Source: Clusia tigrina (lineage: Eukaryota; Arthropoda; Insecta; Diptera; Clusiidae). From it: a stretch of 64,000 nt of DNA. The translations under genes and the position numbers were made by a program. Positions 55,509-64,000 of the stretch are shown one piece after another; position 1 is the stretch's first letter, and every line of letters starts with the position of its first letter. The notes beneath the pieces are model-generated. The model ran no database searches and was not told the origin of the DNA. It saw only the letters and a program-made list of their open reading frames with translations. The DNA lies in NCBI GenBank assembly GCA_920105625.2, contig OV050030.1, positions 93,316,652-93,380,651 on the forward strand, given 5' to 3'.

Positions 55509-56014
55509 TGTTTATATACCGATTAGTTGGTTTACTAATCGGTTGCCGATTCCTTGGGTGCAATACCGAAGGATCGTGATGATGACTTCAAGTGCAATAC
55601 TGAAGTCTGATGTATCTTTGGGTACAGAACCGAAAGAGTGTTGTGGCTAATCAAGTAGTATTCTTGAATTAACCTTGTGGTTGATAATTGGCGACAAAGG
55701 AAAACACTGTTGAATGTTTGACGTCAAAAGTATATATCAATTTTTATTTATTAATTGATTGAATTTATATTATAATTTTGCTCACTCTACAGAATTAAAT
55801 ATATTTGTGGTGTCGGCAATTATGTGCAAGGCACCAGCGTTTGTGCATACTTAGGGCAAATTAATACTTTAGACCGCACGTGTAAGGAAATGCTGATGAA
55901 GCTTCACACGCTGTATATCCGTTCGTCGGGTGTACTGCTTATTCAGCGTTCAAGAGCAGGCATTGGTAATGGGATTTTGCTGATTGGCCTTTTGCATTGG
56001 AGCAGGCACAAACA
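55509..56014 (-). repeat. BEL LTR shared by copies 2 and 3 (506 bp)
   Basis: Minus strand: TGTTTGTGCCTGCTCC to CGGTATATAAACA, followed by TTTTGGAGGCGCC and gag of copy 2. On its other side the env 3' end of copy 3 and a purine-rich AAGCGGGAAGA precede it. It thus serves as 3' LTR of copy 3 and 5' LTR of copy 2. Confidence 0.85.
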
Positions 56015-56103
56015 TCTTCCCGCTTGTTGAGCATATTCTCAACTTAGGATTATATGCTGTTTGCGCGAACCCGTCCTCGAAAATCTGGAGCTCGTCGCCT
56101 CTT

Positions 56104-57786
56104 TTATTTCGAATATCGCTGGTAAAAGATCCAGATAAGACAGATCAAGGTGATGAGCAAACCGATATATCCGATGCGGAACTGATGGACTTCTCGGCTG
56201 TTAAGCGGTAGATCCATTAGCTCATTGTTTTGCAATTGTTGCGCATGTTCATGTAGTACTTGAATATCGTCCGACAAGTTGAACTGTTGTTCTAATGAGT
56301 GTGTTGCAGTCTTCGTATAGTCTGCGATCAAGTCAGTTAGATTCACTTTCGATATGATCGTGCAGGTGACCTTTGAAACGTATGTCCGATGTGTTATTAT
56401 GCTTGTATACTCATCTCTTATGGTGCATCCTTGTCTCAAGGTTAAGGTTCCTATTCCCTCCAGTAATTCTGTAAGGATGTCTGAACCGCAGATGTCGCTG
56501 ATTGTACGAACTGGCTGTGCGATGTAGATCCATAAGTTTTCTTTAAGAAATGGAATCCATTGTGGTGAGTCGTGTGTGCGATGAACCTTGCAGCTTTTTG
56601 GGTTTGGAGTTTGACATAATATTTCCATCTCACATAGCCGATTGGTTGATGTAATGCGATGTGTTGGATGTAATTGCTTGTATACATGCATAGAAGAATT
56701 GAATGCAGTGCACGTTAACAATTCTCCAGCTGATAATGAATAATATTTGTCTCGATGTAGATTAGTGACTATATACTCGATTGTCCCTTCCAAGATGAAA
56801 ATTCCAGTGCCTCCCAAAATAGGTAGTCGAGTCACATGTAATAATTCGAATGGTTCTTGATTAGTCAATGGTAACTTAAGACGCACAAGCATCTCAGTTG
56901 ACGTGATGCGTGCTTCCACAGAGATAAGTTAAAGTATTTAAATGGTATTCTTGCTGGGAACTTGTAAAGTTGGTGAGAGATGGTCTTTGATTGCTCTCAG
57001 TTGTTGTTGCAGCTGAGATGGATACAGCAGAAGAGGATTGAGCTGTCCGTGATGTGTGTCCCTCAGTACGTCTTAAAAAAGCTTTTGATTTCGTTTGTAG
57101 TCCTGCATAGCTATAAGTACTCGACCGGACATCGCATTAAACATTTCGGCTATTGCATGTTGGGATTCTGACTTTGTGAAGTTGTCCTGCTGGCTATATA
57201 AATATTTTATTTGCTTCTGTAGTTGTTGAATTTGATCGTCAGATTTCTTTAAAATATTGCTAGTTGAGTCAATTACCGATGTTTGGTTTCGAATTAGGTG
57301 CAGAAGATGTTCTTCGTTGCGGGATATGCCGTTTATCGTTGCAGACATTTCTTTAGCAAGTTTGGAGTCCAAAATTCCAAACAACGCATTAGACAAGCTT
57401 CCAACAATTGCTAATGGAGCGTTTCGCCGTTGAAGATGGATTTGTTCGTCGTATTGTAAGTACTCATCATCTTGTTGGATTAGCTGCCATTTAGTACGGA
57501 ACTGGTCCACAGTTCTCTCACAATTAATTGTACCACTTTGGATACGTGAACATGCTCGCTGCATTGCTGTTATGCCTTGCATTTTGTTGTTGCGTTCAAG
57601 CCAGTATTGGGACATATTGTAATACACAACTATATTCCAATCTGTTGTTGTTAAGTAAGTCAGCCCCATTTTTTCGAAATAGAGTCCTGCTTGACTTCCG
57701 AAAGGCACCTTTGTAATATGGTCATCACCTGCAACTAGAGCAATTAGAAAGCATATGCATAGCAACAAAACTGACGAGGGTGACAC
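56104..57786 (-). pseudogene. Env-like gene, BEL copy 3 (most complete copy)
   Basis: Two open parts. The first (57786-57073, 237 codons) has a signal peptide (MSPSSVLLLCICFLIALVAG), a basic QRR site followed by a small hydrophobic stretch, and a heptad-like region. The second (56919-56104, 271 codons) is cysteine-rich and ends with a membrane segment (IGLLITLICLIWIFY) and a short basic tail. The layout (signal, cleavage site, coiled coil, anchor) fits an F/errantivirus-type envelope protein, as known for some BEL elements. A stop after the first part, shared with copy 2, breaks the gene. Confidence 0.75.
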
Positions 57787-57838
57787 AGATCGTCGGTGTG
57801 TGACTTATGCCGTCGTTGACACTTGTGGCTTCTTCTAC

Positions 57839-57866
57839 TTTTGCGTTGGAGTAGGTACAAACAGCA
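57839..57866 (-). repeat. 28-bp LTR tip at array edge
   Basis: Minus strand TGTTTGTACCTACTCCAACG and a few more bases match the first 28 bases of the BEL LTR. They are joined directly to the integrase-env junction of copy 3. This is the outer end of copy 3 after a deletion of the rest of its 5' LTR, gag and most of pol. Confidence 0.75.
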
Positions 57867-58090
57867 TGTATTGCTAACTTTGCAGATATTTAGCAAGTGG
57901 CAATAGCATGAAATCGATAGGTTTCGAATTGGCACTTCAACCACATCGAATATAATTAGAGAAGCTTGCCAGCTTATATGGAAGAAATTGCTATTTGTTT
58001 TCCGTACACCTTCGAATGACATGTGGACAAATGTTGCTGACAATTCACTAACTTTCAACTACAAGCACACTCACAGTTTGTTTTTGATGT

Positions 58091-58530
58091 TAGTGGCTGA
58101 TGCTTTATTATGGTGCTTTGGGGCATAACAGCGACTGGGGTGTATTCAAAGATTCAAAATTCGGATATATCATTTTCCATCATGCAGAAGATGTAAAAAT
58201 TCCAAACGCAAAAGTACGTCCAAACACAAATGATGTTGCGCCGATTGTGTTTCTTCCTGATGAGGCTTTTCCTTTGCGCAAAAACATAATGCGTCCATAT
58301 CCCGGCCGAAATTCGTTCAATGTGTCGCATGAAGAAATGACGTTCAACAAACCATCTATCTAGAGCGCGAAGAGTTGTTGAAAACGCGTTTGGAATTTTA
58401 GCCACCCGCTTGAGAATATACCGGCAAGCAAAGAAACTGCAAGAAACATTGTGAAGGCAGCTGTTTGTCTCCATAATTGGCTTCGCGATAAAACCACATC
58501 CGCATATTTAAGTATGGATATATATAGTTG
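58091..58530 (+). pseudogene. PIF/Harbinger transposase C-terminal fragment
   Basis: The plus-strand open frame 58100-58363 contains LGHNSDWGVFKDSKFG, APIVFLPDEAFPLRKNIMRP and YPGRN. After a stop the homology continues in other frames with SRARRVVENAFGILATRLRI and ARNIVKAAVCLHNWLRDKT. These are the catalytic D (ADEAF, here PDEAF) and E (VVENAFG) blocks of the DDE_Tnp_4 nuclease. The N-terminal third, the TIRs and the Myb-like partner are not seen. Confidence 0.8.
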
Positions 58531-59755
58531 ACATGGACAGAGAGGAGTTACCCATTACCCAAGATGGTTTGACATTAATAATGTCTTCTCGCAATAATCA
58601 TGCATCAAAAGATAGACATTATTATATATTTAATTTTTACTATTTATTTATTAACTTGAAAATTAATTTCTAATGTATATGTAATAATTGTCAACATTTT
58701 TTAGAAAACGAAGTCGAAATTCTTTGGAAGCGTACAAAAAATAAATATAACACATAGCTTTTAACTTTAACGTTCCAAGTGACAAGTGTGAGATGTGCGC
58801 AAAAGCCACTGGAAATTTATTAGAAGAGATGGACTTTTTGCGGCCATTCATTGAGGATGACGAGTAAGTGTTTGTATAAAGCAATGTCCTACAGTGATGC
58901 AGTGTCCTACCCAGCAGTGAATCCAACTAGTTCAATACAAGTATAGCTCATATATATGTAAAATTCATGTATATATACATATAGAAATTATAATAAAGTG
59001 TACTCGACAATGTATAATAATTGTTGTGCATAAATGAGGAATGTCTTAATTCAGCATGTTCTTTCATTTTGCCACATTTCCACTTTTCTTTGGGGATATT
59101 TTAAAACACGCGTTAACTTGAAGATTCATCTCTAAGATGAGGAGTTACAAAAAGCAAATGAAACGAGTAAAGAAATCTGATGTCGGGTTAGACCGGCTAC
59201 GAAATACCCTTTACCTTTATAATTAATAAAACCACGCTCATACAAATAAAATGTACGTGAGAGTTAAAACCATGGCCATATAGGATCAACACGATTTTTT
59301 CTCCATGTCGGCTGTAATGTTACACCTATAATGATCACTAAGTTTCATAGTTGAATTCTATAATGCTATAGACACATTTGTTGATATATTTTGTAGAGAT
59401 TTCGAGTTATGAATATAGTTAACTTGGTACTGTAGTTATACTTCACATTTCCATATGTACATATTCGTACCTGCTACGGCCATTATGGTATTTATAAAAA
59501 AAAGCTCTACGGCATAAAATTAGTTTAACATTTTTGATAGTAAAGGTTTGAAGGTATGAATATTACTGCTTGTTGGTCCGCGGGAGGTAGTTGATACAGC
59601 TCCTACCTCCAATATATGAGAGGCTTTCCCTTATCCCGAGGAGCCTAATTAATAGTAACTATTGCTACACCTAAATCAACTAAGTTAACATACATTAAAT
59701 AAATAAAGAAAGCAGCAAAAATAAGAAACCCTATTATGATGAAATTTTAACACAA
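58531..59755. other. AT-rich stretch, no gene recognised
   Basis: Only short ORFs. One plus-strand piece near 58785-58867 (CEMCAKATGNLLEEMDFLRP) ends at a stop and has no family I can name. The rest is non-coding. Confidence 0.4.
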
Positions 59756-59759
59756 ACTG

Positions 59760-60165
59760 CATCATGGTAACTGTAAATCGTGTCGTAAGTTTTGATTGAA
59801 TTACTGTCCATATTAGAGAAAACCCAGTCTATTTGAGTGGTACTCTTATCTCTACATAGAAGAGATATTAAGCCGTTTTCCGTTAGGATGTCTTCTACTT
59901 GGTCACAGTCACTGCCACGACATATACTAAAATCTCCTAATAGAACAATTCTCTTATTGACAGAACAGTCGGTACTTAAAATATTTTGTAATTCTATTTT
60001 TAGTAATCCTGACGGAATAGATTTATTTCTCTTAAGTACTATTAAATGGATATCTCTATATTTATATACAATGATTTCAAAAGTGAATTTAACTTCATGT
60101 AATTTCTTGCTATATAAATACTGAACTGAATCTGCTAGTTCATTTTTAGCATATGTATATAATAA
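59760..60165 (-). pseudogene. Endonuclease-domain (EEP) fragment
   Basis: The minus-strand frame is open for over 120 codons: DIHLIVLKRNKSIPSGLL, RIVLLGDFSICRGSD, STTQIDWVFSNMDSNS, SYHDA. The GDF, TQIDWVF and S-YHD blocks are those of endonuclease/exonuclease/phosphatase domains found in LINEs and in some Helitron proteins. No RT or helicase is attached, so the parent element is undecided. Confidence 0.5.
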
Positions 60166-60169
60166 TACC

Positions 60170-60628
60170 CTTTGAATGCCATCAGAAGATTATACATAAG
60201 AATAATTGACGCGTGCTCAAAAAATATTTTTAAAAAAATAGAAAAACCGTCTTTTATCCACCCCATTTATTTTCTATGACTTTATAAAGTCAATAAACGT
60301 TTTTTTAAATTTAAAACAGGCCCAAAGTAGCTCATAAAGTGCATCTCTAATATTCTTATTTTTTGTTTGTGTTTTATACTATCACTCTGAAGCTTCATAT
60401 GAAGTTTCGTTGACGAGCCTTGTATAAGGCCCCAAAAATGAGTACTGGTTAATTGTGGGTGTGGCAGTAGTAATAATGTGCACATATTTTGCATGCATGC
60501 TTTTCGGAACTAATACATCCTGCTACCAATTTCGCCCAAAAATATTGTATAAGTCGCAAGTTATAAAAAAATGTCAATAAGGGACGTGGCTGTGAAAAGA
60601 ACACGCCCATTTTTTGTGTGGTGTAAAA
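60170..60628. other. AT-rich repeat-like sequence, no gene
   Basis: Non-coding. Some phrases (GGGACGTGGCTGTGAAAAG, ACACGCCCATTTTT) are typical of dispersed fly repeats. No boundaries seen. Confidence 0.35.
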
Positions 60629-60902
60629 TGTTAGTATTATAACTCTATTTGTTTATAGTAACTACCTTAATGTATACGTATATGATTAACGAGTATCTAG
60701 TACTTGGGTAGCCATGAGTTGACATTTTTTGTGGGTTACACATCTCTAGCTTTTATGCAGATCACTTTACTTTTGCTTTTATATGGTATTGATACAGACA
60801 TTCTTTTGATATTAGTAATATTAATTAATAATGAAATAAAGACTATTAATAATGAAGAACTAAATGGGTGTTATTGTGGAATGAATCAATTGAGGACATA
60901 AT
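60629..60902 (+). repeat. Gypsy 5' LTR (approximate)
   Basis: Begins TGTTAGTATTATAACTC and ends before TTGGCGACGAGGATAAAC, a primer-site-like sequence typical of insect gypsy elements. It holds AATAAAGAC near 60835. The 3' LTR lies beyond the window, so the ends are estimates. Confidence 0.6.
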
Positions 60903-60994
60903 AAATTGGCGACGAGGATAAACAAGTTTGGCTGCTAAAATCGAATTAATTGGCAAATTCATATCATACATACATACGTGATACACATTAAGTA

Positions 60995-62309
60995 CAGGGT
61001 TGCCCAAATTCGACGGACCCATGTTTTTGTTAAAAAAATCAAAGAAAAAAAATAAAAATTTGGCGGTTGGCAATCTTAATCATTTAATTTGTTCCAAGTA
61101 GATTTGTTTACATCAATTTTTGAATATGATATCTCTCAAATGGCCGCCTCTGGCGTTGATGGCGTATTGTGCCCTTTTTGCAGCATTTTCCATCGTTTTC
61201 GCCAACATTTCGGCCGGAATAGCGGCTATTTCTTCACGAATGTTGTCCTTGAGCTCTTCTACGGTCCTTGGCTTGTTAACGTAAACCTTTGACTTCAAAT
61301 ATCCCCACAAGAAGAAGTCAGGCGGCGTCAAATCGGGCGAACGCGGTGGCCAGTCCAAATCACCACTTTTCGACATCAAACGGCCCGGAAACAAATTCTT
61401 CAGAAAATCGATTGTTATGCGACTTGTGTGCGGTGGAGCGCCGTCTTGTTGAAACCAGAACTGCCTCATACGCTTTCGACGAATAATTGGCATCACAAAA
61501 TTGGTCATCATGTCGCGATAACGCTCCTGGTTGATGGTAACAGCATGGCCATTTTCATTTTGGAAGAAAAACGGCCCAATGACCGTTTTCGCACTAACGC
61601 CGCACCAAACTGTGACTTTTTCGTCATGAAGAGGCACTTCTTGAATCTCCTGAGGATTTTCAGTGGCGTAAATACGGCAATTTTGCTTATTTACGGTCCC
61701 ATTCAATGTGAAATGGGCTTCATCGGACATGATAATTTTGTTCCAAAATTGCTCGTCATCTTCGGCCATTTCGATGACACTTTGGGCCCATTCCAATCGA
61801 CGAGGCTTGTCCGCAGGCAACAATCTTTGCGTCAATTGAATTTTGTACGGGAACAAATGCAAATCAACGCGAATAATCCGTTGTAAAGTGGACCGAGCCA
61901 TGCCCAACTGCTGAGAACGGCGTTTTTGGGATGTTCTTGGGGACCTCTCAACACTGGCTCGTACGGCAGCGATATTCTCGGCCGATCGCCTTGGTCGACT
62001 TTTATTTGGCCTCTTCGGATTAGAAAGAGCCTCACCAGTCGAAAATTTTTCGTATAAACGCTTAATGGTGTTCTTAGAAGGCGCACTTCTCACATTTTTT
62101 AAGTTTTTAAAAGCACGTTGAGTTTTCACAATTGACTTCTTCTGTTGAATGTAAATTTCAACTATTTCAGAGCGCTCGCGTGGCGTGTATTGTTCCATGG
62201 TAAAAATCTGCTTGGACTGGCGCTTCAAACGCGGTATGTCATTAAGCGATCTGACATCTCTGTCAAAAGTTATGGCGTTGCCAGATGGGTCCGTCGAATT
62301 TGGGCAACT
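60995..62309 (-). mobile_element. Mariner-superfamily element, complete, with open transposase
   Basis: Terminal inverted repeats start GTTGCCCAAATTCGACGGAC and match over 24 bases (60999-61022 and 62285-62308). TA lies on both sides (60993-60994 and 62310-62311). One open transposase gene fills the interior on the minus strand. It lies in the leader of the gypsy element, which continues on both sides. Confidence 0.9.
61113..62228 (-). CDS. Tc1/mariner-superfamily transposase
   Basis: Uninterrupted 371 codons. The likely true start is the second Met (62198, MEQYTPRERSEIVEIYIQQK), giving 361 residues, the usual size. It cuts and joins the element at its TIRs in the nucleus. N-terminal helix-turn-helix region: residues about 12-120, including TIKRLYEKFSTG and the basic GRP-like stretch RPNKSRPRRS. 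DDE catalytic domain: D169 (IIMSDEAHF), D262 (FWFQQDGAPPHTS) and D299 (PPRSPDLTPPDFFLWGYLKS), so by my count 36 residues lie between the second and third Asp. Classic mariners have DD34D; this spacing and the DLTPPDFFLWGY block point to a distinct subgroup. No inactivating change seen. Confidence 0.9.
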   Translation of the reverse strand: MKRQSKQIFTMEQYTPRERSEIVEIYIQQKKSIVKTQRAFKNLKNVRSAPSKNTIKRLYEKFSTGEALSNPKRPNKSRPRRSAENIAAVRASVERSPRTSQKRRSQQLGMARSTLQRIIRVDLHLFPYKIQLTQRLLPADKPRRLEWAQSVIEMAEDDEQFWNKIIMSDEAHFTLNGTVNKQNCRIYATENPQEIQEVPLHDEKVTVWCGVSAKTVIGPFFFQNENGHAVTINQERYRDMMTNFVMPIIRRKRMRQFWFQQDGAPPHTSRITIDFLKNLFPGRLMSKSGDLDWPPRSPDLTPPDFFLWGYLKSKVYVNKPRTVEELKDNIREEIAAIPAEMLAKTMENAAKRAQYAINARGGHLRDIIFKN

Positions 62310-62362
62310 TACAATTTCTTTTTTTCCATATACAGAAAAGAAATAACCTACAATTTTACAAA

Positions 62363-63000
62363 ATGGACGCCGATCAATTCGCAGCTTTTATGGCGGTACA
62401 GAAACAAATTTTGGAAAAAGTGACGGAGAACGTTCCAACAACAACAGGTGGTAGTATTAACGTAACCACTAATATGGCACTAGTACCAAATTTTGAAGTT
62501 CTGGATACTACAAAGGAATCTTTCCGTAATTATGAAAAAAGGTTCGGAAATTACACAGTCATGAAAGGTATACATACCAACAAACATTATTGTGCAAATC
62601 TATTGTTAAACTCAATTGGTTCCAAGCATTTTGCGATGGTTACAGCTCTTGCAGCACCCAAGGACCCTACCAGTCTCACATACGACGAATTGATAACACT
62701 TTTACATGAACATTTATCACCACAACAAAACGTGTTGGTGGCTCAACATAAATTCTTAACGAAATATCAGGAAAATCAATCAATTTCCGAATACGTGGCA
62801 ATGTTAAAGTCAAATATAGCTGACTGCGAATTTAACTGCAGTTGTAAAAAATCTGTAGCAGACATTTTTCTACGTGCGCAGTTTATTCGTGGTATCAGAG
62901 ACAATGGTATTCGTGAGCAACTGTTACAAAATGAATTGTGTGAATTTCCAAATATTAACGAAGGTTCTTGCACTGGAAGCAGCAAAAAGTGATTCAAAAG
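62363..63000 (+). pseudogene. Gypsy gag, N-terminal part, frameshifted at the end
   Basis: ATG at 62363 (MDADQFAAFMAVQKQILEKV). Capsid-like region: FRNYEKRFGNY, ANLLLNSIGSKHFAMV, YDELITLLHEHLSPQQNVLV, HKFLTKYQENQSISEYV, LRAQFIRGIRDNGIREQLL. These match the retrotransposon gag (capsid) pattern with QLL/L and R..Q. The frame stops at 62992; the natural continuation (LALEAAKSDSKELAKQS) is in the next frame from about 62965. One base change there breaks the gene unless a frameshift is used. Confidence 0.75.
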
Positions 63001-63692
63001 AGCTCGCTAAACAATCAACAGCAGGTGAAATAAACAAAATTTCAGGTAAAAGGAAGGATCACCATCGAAATAATCAAAAATCGATTCAAAACAAGTTCAA
63101 TCAAAACAATTCGAAATACAATAAGTCTAATGTGGATTTTAAATCATTAGGTCTTGATGATCTTTGCATAAGGTGTGGAAAAAACAACCACCATGTTAAG
63201 GATTGTCTAATCAACAAAAATAATCTCAAATGTTCTGAGTGCAAAAAAACTGGTCATGTAGCAAAGGTATGCATAAAATCTCGTACAAAAGGTGGTAATT
63301 CAAGCCAAGAATCTACAAATCAAATAGAAGACATACATCAGTATGGTGTTTTAAGCGTAGTAGACATACACCAAAACGATTCAAAAAACTTCGACCGATT
63401 TTTTATTACGATAAATCTTCAAGGTAAACCAGTAAAATTTGAAATCGATACTGGATCAGGTTACACATTTTTACCTGTTCAATTTTTGCCAACGGAAATA
63501 GCATTCCGATCGTATACAAAAGATGTTTTCACTCCGGATGGAAAAATTGAAGTCGAGGGAGAGTATGATGGTAAAAAAATATTCGACGAAATTTATATTG
63601 TTCCAGAGGAATATACACCACTTCTTGGACGCAATTGGATTCGAAAATTTCAAAACAATTTGAACGAAATCAACTCTACGTATTCAGTATAA
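62960..63692 (+). CDS. Gypsy gag nucleocapsid and protease
   Basis: Continuation in the +1 frame. Two zinc knuckles, CIRCGKNNHHVKDC (63171-63212) and CSECKKTGHVAKVC (63231-63272), bind RNA. The retropepsin follows: VKFEIDTGSGYTFLPVQF (active site DTGS, about 63445-63460), then YTPLLGRNWI near the end. The frame ends at a stop at 63690. It is open throughout, but its start depends on the frameshift near 62965. Confidence 0.75.
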
Positions 63693-63726
63693 AACGTAAG
63701 TGATGCTAATTTTACTAATTCAATAA

Positions 63727-64000
63727 ATGACGAATTTCAAGATATTTTTCAACCAAAAATTGGATGTGTTAAGCAATATACAAATATCGCTTAAATTACG
63801 TAATGAGGCTAAGCCTATATTTAACAGGGAACGGGAAATACCCTATGCTTTAATCGAAAAAGTCAACCAAGAACTTGATCAACTAGAAACAGCAGGTGTA
63901 ATTTCAAAAACTTAAATCAGTGACTGGGGTTCCCCCTTGGTCGTAATACCGAAATCTGATGGAGGGATACGCTTGTGTGTTGACTATAAAGTAGGAGTAA
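63727..64000 (+). pseudogene. Gypsy RT, N-terminal start (cut by window end)
   Basis: LRNEAKPIFNREREIPYALI, VNQELDQLETAGVISKT, then an in-frame TAA at 63913 and SDWGSPLVVIPKSDGGIRLC and VDYK. These are the first blocks of gypsy RT (ExAGVI, SxWxSPLVVVPK, LCVDY). The stop between them may be real or a read error. The rest is outside the window. Confidence 0.75.

Larger units (their letters stand above)
43465..57866 (-). mobile_element. Tandem BEL/Pao array (three copies), one segment inverted
   Basis: From right to left on the minus strand: env of copy 3 (57786-56104), shared LTR (56014-55509), gag, protease, RT, RNase H, integrase and env of copy 2 (55388-48684), an inverted LTR-gag block (46833-48683), then protease, RT, integrase and the env start of copy 1 (46832-43465). 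Neighbouring copies share one LTR, as expected for tandem repeats made by recombination between LTRs. The right edge is a 28-base LTR tip joined to env of copy 3. The left edge cuts env of copy 1. Confidence 0.8.
60903..64000 (+). mobile_element. Ty3/gypsy element, 5' half (runs off window)
   Basis: Primer-site region at 60904, leader, then a mariner insertion at 60995-62309 between TA dinucleotides, leader again, gag from 62363, protease and the start of RT at the window end. gag and pol are separate frames. Only one frameshift in gag and a few doubtful spots in pol are seen, so this is the least decayed LTR element in the window apart from the inserted mariner. Confidence 0.8.

Noticed and set aside
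57744..58058. 104-codon minus-strand ORF at the right edge of the BEL array
   Set aside because: It crosses the array boundary, mixing LTR tip, integrase end and flank. It is a chance frame.
1..64000. CRISPR arrays, bacterial operons, phage genes
   Set aside because: No regularly spaced repeats or bacterial gene layout. All content is eukaryotic mobile-element type.

Overview
The window looks like repeat-rich insect DNA, most likely from a fly (Diptera). That inference rests on the mix of elements: copia, gypsy, BEL/Pao with an envelope-like gene, Jockey, LOA/R1-like LINEs, mariner, Harbinger and Helitron. A tephritid-type fruit fly is possible, but the sequence does not prove it. I found no convincing host gene. 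Nearly every coding stretch belongs to a transposable element, and most are broken.

Layout, left to right. 1-4.7 kb: two LOA/R1-like LINEs on the minus strand; the second has lost its reverse transcriptase (RT). 4.9-7.9 kb: a dead Jockey LINE carrying an inserted repeat pair and a perfect 430-bp tandem duplication. 8.2-9.4 kb: a possible LTR and coding scraps on the minus strand. 9.4-15.7 kb: a plus-strand LINE split by a minus-strand LINE with a 9-bp target-site duplication (TSD). 15.9-16.1 kb: the 5' tip of a mariner. 16.1-20.4 kb: a decayed minus-strand Ty3/gypsy element. 20.4-30.2 kb: a plus-strand copia element inserted in the gypsy leader. That copia is itself split at 22,260-27,586 by an almost intact LOA-like LINE with a 13-bp TSD, so three elements are nested.

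30.2-43.4 kb: the gypsy leader and probable LTR, a BEL/Pao gag, a LINE 3' end, a Helitron fragment, an R1-like RT, Jockey debris in both orientations, a pair of non-coding repeats, a 24-unit ATT microsatellite and a tRNA-like SINE head. 43.5-57.9 kb: an array of three BEL/Pao copies with env-like genes in tandem on the minus strand. Neighbours share one 506-bp LTR, and one LTR-gag segment (46,833-48,683) is inverted. The copies share inactivating lesions: stops in gag, a 51-bp palindrome in the gag zinc knuckle (present whole in one copy and in part in the other), and YVNG in place of YVDD in RT. The array therefore probably grew by DNA duplication of a dead copy rather than by new retrotransposition.

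58.1-60.2 kb: a Harbinger transposase fragment and an endonuclease-domain fragment. 60.6-64.0 kb: a gypsy element (LTR, primer site, gag, protease, start of RT) that runs off the window. Its leader is interrupted by a complete mariner-superfamily element with an open transposase, 24-bp matching terminal repeats and TA target sites. The elements do not form a shared pathway. What links them is the order in which they inserted, duplicated and decayed.
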